5,958 nt of DNA from Acidobacteriota bacterium (GCA_019247865.1 JAFBAJ010000075.1:1-5958), one strand, 5' to 3'. Counted from the stretch's first letter, positions 1-5,535 are shown. Numbers and translations: made by a program. The notes: generated by a model not told the origin, from the sequence alone.

Positions 1-1
1 C

Positions 2-1888
2 CTGAGCGGGCTGATGGACATCACGAGCGCGGTCGTCGGCCTCTACGACTTCAAGCTGAATGCCGCGATCGGCCGCGTCACGAACTCTTTCGATAAGCCG
101 TTCTTCATTCTCGCGCTGATCGCCATCGGCGGGTTCTTCGCCATCCTGGCGACCAAGAGCGGGATCGTCAAAGAGAGGGATGCCAAGCGTCGCCTGCGCC
201 TGCTCTACGCGGGAGCCACAGCCGGGCTTGCGCCCTCCTTCATCCTCGTCATCATCGGCCTCTTTCGCGGCCAGCAGGGCTTCTTCAATAACGCGCCGCT
301 GGGCGTCGCCCTCTTCGCGCTCTTCGCGATGTTCCTCTTTCCACTGACCATCGCTTACGTCATCGTCGTGCATCGCGCGATGGACGTGCGGATGGCTATC
401 CGGCAGGGCATGCAGTACGCACTCGCGCGGAGCGGCGTGCGCGTGCTCCAGTTCGTGCTCGCGGCGGCGACCATCATCGCTTCGATCCTGCTCCTGGATA
501 ACCCGCGCACCAATCGCCCGCAGAAGCTCCTCGTCATCGGCCTCAGCGTCATCTTCGTGATCCTCATTCGGCGCGTGGCCGAGCGCCTGCGCGCGTGGAC
601 CGACCGCAGGTTCTTTCGCGAAGCCTATAACGCCGAGCAGATTCTGTCGGACTTGAGCGAGAAGGTGCGGACGATGGTCGAGACGCAGCCGCTGCTGGAG
701 ACGGTTGCGACACGCATCTCGGAATCATTGCACGTGCCGCGCGTGGCGCTGCTCCTCAAAGAGAACGGAGCCTATCGCCCAGCGCACGCGCTCGGCTATG
801 AGCAGGAGCCTGCGGTCGCTTTCACCGAGCAGGCCGCGACGGTCGAGCGCCTGCGCAGAGAGAATGCGCCGCTCGTAGTCTACACGGACGACCCGAACTC
901 TTGGATCAGGCAGACGCCGGGCCTCGACGGCGAGCGCGAGATGCTGGCCTCGCTGGAGACGCAGCTCCTCCTCCCGCTCAATGTGAAAGAGAAGCTGCCC
1001 GGCTTTATCAGCCTCGGGCCTAAGCAGTCCGAAGAGCCCTACTCGAACACAGACCTGCGCCTCCTGCAATCGGTCGCAGCACAGACCGGGCTCGCTTTAG
1101 AGAACAGCCAGCTCACGGCCGCCATCGCCAACGAGGTCGCACAGCGCGAGCGTCTCAATCGCGAAGTCGAGATCGCGCGCGAAGTGCAGGAGCGGCTCTT
1201 TCCGCAAGACCATCCGACCATCACCGGGCTCGATTACTGCGGCGCGTGCCGCCCTGCGCTCGGCGTCGGCGGCGACTATTACGATTTCCTGCTGCTGCCG
1301 AACGAGAGCTTCGGCATCGCCGTCGGCGACGTCTCTGGCAAAGGCATCTCGGCCGCGCTCCTGATGGCTTCCCTTCAAGCCTCCTTACGCGGGCAGGCGA
1401 TCTCCGGCACGCACGATCTGGCCTTGTTGATGAGCAACGTCAACCGGCTCGTCTACGACGCCTCCTCATCCAATCGCTACGCGACCTTCTTCTACGGGCA
1501 GTACGAGCCGCAGTCGCGGACTCTCTCTTACGTCAATGCCGGACACAATCCGCCGATGATCTTCAGGCGTCAGGAGGGCGAGTGGGAAGTCCTGCGTTTA
1601 GAGGAGGGCGGCTGCGTCGTCGGCCTCCTGCCGAATTTCCCCTACACGCAGGCCAGCGTCACGCTCCAGCCCGGCGACCTCCTGATCTCCTTCACCGACG
1701 GCATCAGCGAAGCCATGAATCCCGCCGAAGAAGAGTGGGGCGAAGAGCGCATGATGTTAAAGGTCAGAGAATGCTACGGCATGACCGCCGCAGACATGCT
1801 CGCAAGCCTCGTCAAAGCCGCAGACGAATTCGCCGCCGGAGCCAAACAACACGACGACATGACACTCGTCGTCGTCCGCGTGATTTAA
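2..1888 (+). CDS. Membrane-anchored GAF-SpoIIE (PP2C-type) serine phosphatase, 5'-truncated by window edge
   Basis: The frame is already open at base 2 (Leu-Ser-Gly-Leu before the first ATG at 14), so the true start probably lies upstream; residue numbers here count from the ATG at 14. About five hydrophobic segments (near residues 31-50, 64-84, 94-119, 144-161, 170-188) form a membrane domain. A GAF-like sensor follows (about 225-372), then a short helical linker ending in REVQERLFPQ (about 390-400), which commonly precedes this phosphatase class. The phosphatase domain (about 400-624) keeps its metal-binding motifs: GVGGDYYDF (D421), VGDVSGKG (D439), NAGHNPP (508-514), SFTDGISEA (D562) and HDDMTLVVV (D614/D615). 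It should be an active Mn/Mg-dependent phosphatase acting on phosphoserine proteins, typically anti-sigma-factor antagonists in partner-switching pathways. The membrane and GAF parts presumably sense a signal; the ligand is unknown. No anti-sigma or STAS partner gene is visible next to it. Confidence 0.93.
   Translation: MSGLMDITSAVVGLYDFKLNAAIGRVTNSFDKPFFILALIAIGGFFAILATKSGIVKERDAKRRLRLLYAGATAGLAPSFILVIIGLFRGQQGFFNNAPLGVALFALFAMFLFPLTIAYVIVVHRAMDVRMAIRQGMQYALARSGVRVLQFVLAAATIIASILLLDNPRTNRPQKLLVIGLSVIFVILIRRVAERLRAWTDRRFFREAYNAEQILSDLSEKVRTMVETQPLLETVATRISESLHVPRVALLLKENGAYRPAHALGYEQEPAVAFTEQAATVERLRRENAPLVVYTDDPNSWIRQTPGLDGEREMLASLETQLLLPLNVKEKLPGFISLGPKQSEEPYSNTDLRLLQSVAAQTGLALENSQLTAAIANEVAQRERLNREVEIAREVQERLFPQDHPTITGLDYCGACRPALGVGGDYYDFLLLPNESFGIAVGDVSGKGISAALLMASLQASLRGQAISGTHDLALLMSNVNRLVYDASSSNRYATFFYGQYEPQSRTLSYVNAGHNPPMIFRRQEGEWEVLRLEEGGCVVGLLPNFPYTQASVTLQPGDLLISFTDGISEAMNPAEEEWGEERMMLKVRECYGMTAADMLASLVKAADEFAAGAKQHDDMTLVVVRVI
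1817..1876 (+). repeat. Direct repeat copy A (3' end of the phosphatase gene)
   Basis: This 60-base stretch encodes the AADEFAAGAKQHDDMTLVVV tail of the phosphatase. It aligns without gaps to 2531-2590, with 52 of 60 bases identical by eye. The two copies lie 714 bases apart and bracket the small-protein/nucleotidyltransferase cassette. Copy A is the functional one because it continues to the phosphatase stop at 1886-1888. Confidence 0.8.
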
Positions 1889-1910
1889 GATATATTGGCG
1901 CTTGACATAT

Positions 1911-2117
1911 ATGATAATGACTGTTTCACATGAGCGCGCAGAAGAGACGCCTGAGGCGAAGGCGCGATGGTTTCAATCGCTGCCGCTTTCCGAGCGCATG
2001 GAGATGCTCTGTCTCTTCACCGATCTGGTCTTCGAGAACAACCCGCTGATTGCTGAACGCAAAGATGCTAAACCGATTGCTGGACGTGTTCGCGTCCTTT
2101 CAAAAACGCAACGTTAA
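1911..2117 (+). CDS. Small conserved hypothetical protein upstream of a nucleotidyltransferase
   Basis: A 68-residue soluble, charged protein if started at the ATG at 1911; TTG 1902 and ATG 1917 are alternatives and none has a clear Shine-Dalgarno sequence. The core (AKARWFQSLPLSERMEMLC, then FTDLVFENNPLIAERKDA) looks mostly helical, with no signal peptide, membrane segment or catalytic motif. I recall similar short proteins directly upstream of nucleotidyltransferases in other bacteria, which fits a conserved gene pair, but I cannot assign a function. The gene starts about 22 bases after the phosphatase stop, and its 3' end overlaps the next gene by 53 bases in another frame. That overlap argues for coupled translation. 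Base composition is less GC-rich than in the phosphatase gene. A role as partner or antitoxin of the nucleotidyltransferase is inference only. Confidence 0.7.
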   Translation: MIMTVSHERAEETPEAKARWFQSLPLSERMEMLCLFTDLVFENNPLIAERKDAKPIAGRVRVLSKTQR

Positions 2118-2529
2118 GTACCTCGTAATTGGCGGCATCGCGGCTGTCCTGCACGGAGTGCCGCGCGCGACGTTCGATTTGGATATTCTGATTGAAGCTT
2201 CGCCCGATAATGCTCAGCGATTGCTTGATGCTCTTACAGATGCGAGTTTTGCTACTGCGACGATGATCACGGCGAATGAATTGCTGGCTCATGAAATCAC
2301 AATCTTCAGAGATCGCGTACGCATTGACGTACAAACATCAACGCCGGGCATCACATTCGGCGCAGCTTGGCAGAAGAAAGTGGTGATGACTTATCAGGGG
2401 CAGGAGTTTTACATTGCCGCAAAGGACGATGTGATTGCATCAAAGCGAGCTGCCGGACGGGATAAAGATTTGGAAGATGTGAGAATGCTTGAAATAGATT
2501 TTAAGGATAACGAACCAGATCCGGGTTAA
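2065..2529 (+). CDS. AbiEii/MNT-like nucleotidyltransferase
   Basis: A 154-residue protein of the DNA polymerase beta-like nucleotidyltransferase fold. From the ATG at 2065 the signature is GG at 23-24, then HGVPRATFDLDILI with metal-binding D38 and D40, and the third acidic residue D88 in VRIDVQT. The C-terminal AKDDVIASKRAAGRDKDLEDV (118-139) matches the KR..GR.KDLED segment common in AbiEii/DUF6036-like minimal nucleotidyltransferases. All three carboxylates are present, so it should be catalytically competent, transferring a nucleotide to a protein or RNA target that cannot be read from sequence. A TTG at 2050 is an alternative start adding five residues; ATG 2065 is preferred because the protein then begins just before the first helix. 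It overlaps the preceding small gene by 53 bases. Relatives act in toxin-antitoxin or abortive-infection pairs; that role is inferred here. It is AT-richer than its flanks, consistent with acquisition. Confidence 0.88.
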   Translation: MLNRLLDVFASFQKRNVKYLVIGGIAAVLHGVPRATFDLDILIEASPDNAQRLLDALTDASFATATMITANELLAHEITIFRDRVRIDVQTSTPGITFGAAWQKKVVMTYQGQEFYIAAKDDVIASKRAAGRDKDLEDVRMLEIDFKDNEPDPG

Positions 2530-2530
2530 C

Positions 2531-2592
2531 GTCGCAGGCGAATTCGCCGCCGGAGCCAGGCCGCACCACGACATGACGCTCGTCGTCGTCTG
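2531..2592 (+). pseudogene. Orphan 3' tail of a SpoIIE-type phosphatase gene (direct repeat copy B)
   Basis: Starting two bases after the nucleotidyltransferase stop codon, the sequence reads VAGEFAAGARPHHDMTLVVV followed by TGA in one frame. This is the conserved C-terminus of a PP2C-type phosphatase without any upstream body. It matches 1817-1876 at 52 of 60 positions with no gaps. Four of the eight differences fall in the two codons giving K to R and Q to P, and another makes the second-motif Asp a His. It has no start codon or ribosome site of its own and is not expected to be expressed as a gene. It is either a decayed duplicate made when the cassette arrived, the original tail of this gene, or the tail of a former paralogue. 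Confidence 0.75.
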
Positions 2593-2706
2593 AAAAAAAG
2601 TTCACCGCAGAGGCGCAGAGTTCGCGCAGAGGAAACGCAGAGAGAGAGCTTGAGAGCTAAGCTGTCTCTGCGTCATCTCTGCGCGAACTCTGCGTCTCCG
2701 CGGTGA
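2593..2706 (-). terminator. Large CGCAGAG palindrome with T-run; probable terminator of the leftward hpt operon
   Basis: Arms 2602-2650 and 2660-2706 form an imperfect inverted repeat around a loop of about 9 bases. It includes an 18-bp perfect core (2614-2631 with 2677-2694, CGCAGAGTTCGCGCAGAG). On the minus strand the hairpin begins 10 bases after the stop of the secreted-protein gene and is followed by seven T residues (A run at 2593-2599), which gives the shape of an intrinsic terminator. On the plus strand no T-run follows. The stem is far longer than a usual terminator and is made of repeated CGCAGAG units (2606, 2614, 2625, 2636), so it is likely also a dispersed palindromic repeat. 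Confidence 0.65.
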
Positions 2707-2716
2707 GTTCTTCTGA

Positions 2717-3235
2717 TTACTTCGTCGTGAGTTTGAATGACGACAGGAATTTATCCACGTTGCCCAGTTCCTCTTTCAGGTTCGTCATCGCGATCAGTTG
2801 ATACGGGCGGGCGCCGACGATGTAGACGCGCGAGGTGATGAACTGCACATCATCCGATTCGGCCGTGAACTCGATGCCTGGATTACCGTCGAGCTTGATC
2901 GCTTTCTCGGTCAGCAGGCGGGCGTTGATCCCTTTGAGGAAGTTGTCGCGGTTGGCCTTCAGCTCCGCTTCGACGCCGAACTTAAAGGCGGGAGCGTAAT
3001 CTACCCATCCCGCCAGGTAGATCGCCTGCGGGCTGCCGGAAGTAAAGAGGTAGGTCGTATACGGGCCATACTGGCTATCGGCCGTCTCGATCTTGGACTT
3101 AGGCGTGCCCGGCATCAGAATCGTGAAGCGCCCCCCGGCCGGCGCAACCTGAGCCCACTCATTGTTTGTTTGAAACCCGTGAGCAAGCCCCGCCAGGATC
3201 AGTGTCAGAAATAGCGCGCCGGTTTTTCTCTTCAT
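2717..3235 (-). CDS. Small secreted PsbP-like protein of unknown function
   Basis: A 172-residue protein with an N-terminal signal peptide: KRK, a hydrophobic stretch at about residues 7-17 (ALFLTLILAGL), then a possible cleavage after AHG near residue 20. The mature part contains GGRFTILMPGTP (34-45), a YGPYTTYLF strand (56-64), RVYIVGARPYQLIAM (136-150) and a terminal FLSSFKL helix (163-169). This order resembles PsbP/DUF1795-like periplasmic or extracellular proteins frequent in Acidobacteria and Planctomycetes, mostly without known function. No catalytic residues or lipobox Cys are seen. The ATG at 3235 has a GGAG ribosome site at 3241-3244, five bases upstream. It lies 18 bases downstream of hpt on the same strand, so the two are probably co-transcribed, with the palindrome at 2602-2706 ending the transcript. 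There is no evident functional link to purine salvage. Confidence 0.85.
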   Translation of the reverse strand: MKRKTGALFLTLILAGLAHGFQTNNEWAQVAPAGGRFTILMPGTPKSKIETADSQYGPYTTYLFTSGSPQAIYLAGWVDYAPAFKFGVEAELKANRDNFLKGINARLLTEKAIKLDGNPGIEFTAESDDVQFITSRVYIVGARPYQLIAMTNLKEELGNVDKFLSSFKLTTK

Positions 3236-3253
3236 GTTTTCTCCGTGTGTGAA

Positions 3254-3823
3254 TCAGGCGTTGGGGTCTTTCAGGATCGCGATGTAGGGCAGGTTGCGGT
3301 AACGCTCCGCGAAGTCGAGCCCGTAGCCGACGACGAACTCGTCCGGGATCGTGAAGCCCAGATAATCAATCGAGACTTCGCGCTGTCGCCGTTCGTGCTT
3401 GTCGAGCAGGGCCGCGAGCTGCACGCTCGCCGCGCCGCGCGCGTGCAGGTTCGCCATCAGGTACGAGAGCGTGAGCCCGGTGTCCACGATGTCTTCGATG
3501 ACGAGGATGTCGCGCCCTTCGATTGGCACGTCCAGGTCCTTGACGATGCGCACCTCGCCCGAAGTGCGCGTCGAAGAGCCGTAGCTGGAGATCGCCATGA
3601 ACTCGATGCCCAGCTTGATGTCGACCGAGCGCAGCAGGTCGCTCGCGAAGATGCACGCGCCCTTGAGGACGACGATGAGCAAAGGGTTCTTCGCGCCGTA
3701 ATCGCGCGCGATCTCAGCCCCCATCTGCGCGATGCGCGCCTGTATCTGTTCGGCGGAAAAGAGCGGTTCGAGATTCGGGTTAGTGAACTCGGATGTCGTG
3801 ATGGATGCGGATGAAGTGGACAA
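3254..3823 (-). CDS. hpt: Hypoxanthine phosphoribosyltransferase
   Basis: A 189-residue cytoplasmic type I phosphoribosyltransferase that converts hypoxanthine (and usually guanine) plus PRPP to IMP (GMP) and pyrophosphate in purine salvage. Visible family features are LKG at 53-55 (pyrophosphate-binding loop), SSYGSSTRTSGEV at 79-91 (flexible catalytic loop), the PRPP-binding motif VIEDIVDTGLTL at 108-119 with the acidic pair E110/D111, and DEFVVGYGLD at 161-170 followed by YRNLPYIAIL, which forms the purine site. Length is normal for bacterial Hpt with a slightly extended N-terminus. The start is a TTG at 3821-3823: there is no in-frame ATG before the conserved fold begins, and a GGAGG sits eight bases upstream of it. 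It is the first gene of a probable two-gene leftward operon. The usual tilS/ftsH neighbours are not in this window. Confidence 0.96.
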   Translation of the reverse strand: MSTSSASITTSEFTNPNLEPLFSAEQIQARIAQMGAEIARDYGAKNPLLIVVLKGACIFASDLLRSVDIKLGIEFMAISSYGSSTRTSGEVRIVKDLDVPIEGRDILVIEDIVDTGLTLSYLMANLHARGAASVQLAALLDKHERRQREVSIDYLGFTIPDEFVVGYGLDFAERYRNLPYIAILKDPNA

Positions 3824-3831
3824 GGACTCTG

Positions 3832-3836
3832 CCTCC
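3832..3836 (-). promoter_or_regulatory. Ribosome binding site selecting the TTG start of hpt
   Basis: On the minus strand a perfect GGAGG lies eight bases before the TTG at 3823. No other candidate start near the beginning of the conserved domain has such a site, so it decides the TTG start. Confidence 0.75.
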
Positions 3837-3906
3837 GTGTACTCAGAATTTTGCTGTTAGCCGGACGGGCTGCCGCGCGAGATTTGCGCCGCGCCCACGG
3901 TGCGAC

Positions 3907-3935
3907 ATACTATAAAGCTCCTTTCCGCAGGTCAA
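3907..3935 (-). promoter_or_regulatory. Probable sigma-70-type promoter of hpt
   Basis: Reading the minus strand, TTGACC (3935-3930) is a five-of-six match to the -35 consensus. After a 17-base spacer comes TAGTAT (3912-3907), four of six for the -10 with the key T, A and final T kept. Transcription would start near 3900, giving a leader of roughly 75 bases before the TTG. Assigned from sequence alone. Confidence 0.5.
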
Positions 3936-3961
3936 TGTTGCGAGCGAGGTTTAGATAAATC

Positions 3962-4067
3962 CGGTCTTAGAACTTTAGCCTTAGGTCTTTGCAAGTGACT
4001 CAAGCTTGACTGATAAAGCTCAAGCTGAGTCAGATGTCAAAGACCAAAGCCCTAAGACCCAAGACCG
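3962..4067. repeat. Long imperfect palindrome (GGTCTTAG type) just upstream of the isomerase gene
   Basis: Arms 3962-4009 and 4020-4067 are imperfectly complementary around a 10-base loop (CTGATAAAGC). The inner stem pairs TGACTCAAGCTTGA (3996-4009) with TCAAGCTGAGTCA (4020-4032) with one bulge. The outer stem pairs CGGTCTT (3962-3968) with AAGACCG (4061-4067), and GGTCTTTG (3984-3991) pairs with CAAAGACC. It ends 14 bases before the isomerase ATG and takes up about 40% of the 258-base spacer 3824-4081. There is no T-run on either side, so it is not an ordinary terminator. It could be a dispersed palindromic repeat or a folded mRNA leader. Apart from this element and the hpt promoter and ribosome site, I see nothing else in that spacer. 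Confidence 0.7.
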
Positions 4068-4081
4068 ACTCTTTATAAATT

Positions 4082-4897
4082 ATGGCCGACGAACAAACAC
4101 GCGACCGCGTCCGCGCGCTGGTGCGGGAAGTCCTGGACAATGCCCTGCCCGCCGCAGAGGAAGAGGCCGGAACAGCCTCCCCTTCAACCTCTGCGCGCCC
4201 GGCTTCAGCCGTGCCGACGCGCTTCATCAACACCGCGCCCGAACAGCACGCGAGCCCTGAGCCGCCGTTCGCGCGCGACGAATCCTCCAAGCTCATCATC
4301 ACGGAGGACGACGTGCGCGGCCTCGCGAGGGGCGCGCGCCTGCGCATCAATGAAGGAGCACGCCTGACACCGCTCGCGGCCGACATCGTGCGGGAGCAGG
4401 GCATCGAGCTCGTGCGCCGCGCTTCACGTCGCGGCTCGCGCGCGAGCAAGCTCGTCGCCGTCGGCGCGGATCACGGCGGCTACAAGATGAAAGAGGAGCT
4501 GAAAACTTTTCTCGCGGAGCTGGGGCATCACGCGCACGACTTCGGGACGAATTCGGAGGACGCGGTCGATTACCCGGACTTCGCGCACGCGGTCGCGCGC
4601 GCCGTGGCGGACGGCGAGGCAGAGGTCGGCATCATCATTGACGGCGCGGGCGTCGGCTCCGCCATGACCGCCAACAAAGTGCCGGGCGTGCGCGCCGCAG
4701 CCTGCTACACGGTCGCCGTCGCACAGAACTCGCGCGAGCACAACGACGCCAACGTCCTCACGCTCGGCAGCAAGACCATCAACACCGAACAGATGCGCGA
4801 GATCGTACGGGCCTGGCTCAACACAGAGATCAGCGAAGACCGCCACCGCAAACGTGTCGCCAAGATCGTCGCCGTCGAGCGCCAGTATAGCTGTTAA
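4082..4897 (+). CDS. rpiB: RpiB/LacAB-family sugar-phosphate isomerase with N-terminal targeting-like extension
   Basis: A 271-residue protein, whereas plain RpiB has about 150. Residues 1-23 form an amphipathic helix (VRALVREVLDNAL). Residues 24-68 are a Pro/Ala/Ser/Glu-rich linker. Residues 69-113 are a small module (LIITEDDVRGLARG, then GARLTPLAADIV) like one I recall beside microcompartment enzymes. Residues 124-271 are the RpiB domain, which interconverts ribose-5-phosphate and ribulose-5-phosphate or related aldose/ketose phosphates. Conserved are GADHGG (D130, H131), DYP (163-165), ANKVPGVRAA (197-206), EHNDANV (H220) and RHRKRV (R254, R258). The usual catalytic Cys of the CGTG loop is instead Asp: IIDGAGVG has D187, with Ala in place of Thr. 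The substrate is therefore uncertain and the symbol is given at family level. The ATG at 4082 is forced by an in-frame TAA at 4076-4078; no Shine-Dalgarno sequence is visible. A microcompartment cargo role is inferred from the helix-linker-enzyme layout. Confidence 0.9.
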   Translation: MADEQTRDRVRALVREVLDNALPAAEEEAGTASPSTSARPASAVPTRFINTAPEQHASPEPPFARDESSKLIITEDDVRGLARGARLRINEGARLTPLAADIVREQGIELVRRASRRGSRASKLVAVGADHGGYKMKEELKTFLAELGHHAHDFGTNSEDAVDYPDFAHAVARAVADGEAEVGIIIDGAGVGSAMTANKVPGVRAAACYTVAVAQNSREHNDANVLTLGSKTINTEQMREIVRAWLNTEISEDRHRKRVAKIVAVERQYSC

Positions 4898-4930
4898 TGA
4901 GTTGACTGGGTTTGAGATTGGACTCAGATA

Positions 4931-5188
4931 ATGGGTAAGTTTGAAAAAGTTCTCCAGCGAATTCTTAGCGGGACATCTGATGCAAACATCCCTTTTGATG
5001 ATTTATGCAGCTTGTTGATAAGACTTGGTTTTGAAGAGCGTATTAGTGGGAGTCACCATAGTTTTAGAAGAGAAGGGGTTCGAGCAATAATTACGCTTCA
5101 GCCGGATGGAAACAAAGCTAAAAGGTATCAAGTACGACAAGTACGTGAAATTATTCTAGAATATGGACTCGGAGGCGAGAACCAATGA
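4931..5188 (+). CDS. hicA: HicA-family mRNA interferase toxin
   Basis: An 85-residue protein with the double-stranded-RNA-binding-like fold of HicA toxins, which cleave mRNA independently of the ribosome. The helix FDDLCSLLIRLGFEE (22-36) leads into GSHHSFRR (40-47), which carries the catalytic histidine. The strand RAIITLQP (51-58) and the closing helix VRQVREIILEYGL (68-80) complete the fold. It is longer at the N-terminus than minimal 60-residue HicA proteins, but MGKFEKVLQRILSGTSDANI is characteristic of one HicA subgroup, supporting the start at 4931. No strong ribosome site is seen. Its stop overlaps the hicB start in ATGA (5185-5188), indicating translational coupling. It is markedly AT-rich compared with the isomerase gene that ends 33 bases upstream, a sign of acquisition. 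Confidence 0.9.
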   Translation: MGKFEKVLQRILSGTSDANIPFDDLCSLLIRLGFEERISGSHHSFRREGVRAIITLQPDGNKAKRYQVRQVREIILEYGLGGENQ

Positions 5189-5517
5189 GCGAATATCGTA
5201 TCAATGTTTATTGGAGCGAGGAAGATAATGTATTTGTTGCAAAAGTTCCGGACTTGCCGGGTTGTATGGCCCATGGGGATACGCGTACTACTGCCTTAGG
5301 TAACGCGAAGAAAGCAGTTCAGGCATGGATTGATACTGCAAGGGAGTTTGGCGATCCAATTCCCAAACCAAAGAAAAAAAGGATCACTTCCCCTCAATTC
5401 ACCGAAGTCAAAGATGGTTCTGAAACTGGTAAGGAATTATCTTTGCGTATGCGTAATCCGCAAAATTTCTCTTATACGAAAATATCGCGCACTATCTTAA
5501 ATCCGGTGGCTCGTTAA
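5185..5517 (+). CDS. hicB: HicB-family antitoxin
   Basis: A 110-residue protein with the partial RNase H-like HicB fold: YRINVYWSEEDNVFVAKVPDLPGC (4-27), the GDTRTTALGNAKKAVQAWIDTARE helix (31-54) and GDPIPKP (56-62). It should bind and neutralise HicA. Coupling through the four-base ATGA overlap is standard for these pairs, and toxin-first order is usual. The tail after residue 62 begins with a basic KKKR patch, then continues for about 44 polar and basic residues. It shows no helix-turn-helix or ribbon-helix-helix that I can recognise, so autorepression of the operon is uncertain. Base composition matches hicA and the next gene. Confidence 0.88.
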   Translation: MSEYRINVYWSEEDNVFVAKVPDLPGCMAHGDTRTTALGNAKKAVQAWIDTAREFGDPIPKPKKKRITSPQFTEVKDGSETGKELSLRMRNPQNFSYTKISRTILNPVAR

Positions 5518-5535
5518 GAATTGAAGGATAAAAGG

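Noticed and set aside
1246..1905. 219-residue plus-strand open frame inside the phosphatase gene
   Set aside because: It is an Arg-rich shadow frame of high-GC coding DNA; the phosphatase frame there has all PP2C motifs.
1902..1930. TTGACA at 1902-1907 with GATAAT at 1913-1918 as a promoter for the small-protein gene
   Set aside because: The two elements are only five bases apart, and the hexamer at a 17-base spacing (TTCACA) is a poor -10, so no working promoter is supported.
2593..2720. Palindrome as terminator for the plus-strand nucleotidyltransferase cassette
   Set aside because: No T-run follows the right arm on the plus strand (GTTCTTCTGATT), so only the leftward operon has a convincing terminator layout.
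3245..3814. 189-residue plus-strand open frame antisense to hpt
   Set aside because: It lies fully opposite hpt, is Arg/Asp/Val-rich without family motifs, and reflects GC-biased codon positions of the real gene.
4424..4846. 140-residue minus-strand open frame opposite the isomerase
   Set aside because: The frame is a composition artefact; the plus strand encodes a clearly conserved RpiB domain.
4898..4930. Inverted TGAGT/ACTCA (4898-4902 and 4922-4926) as a HicB operator, and TTGACT 4902-4907 with GATAAT 4927-4932 as the hicA promoter
   Set aside because: The arms are only five bases with a long loop, and the -35/-10 spacing is 19 with the -10 overlapping the hicA start codon; both are too weak to annotate.
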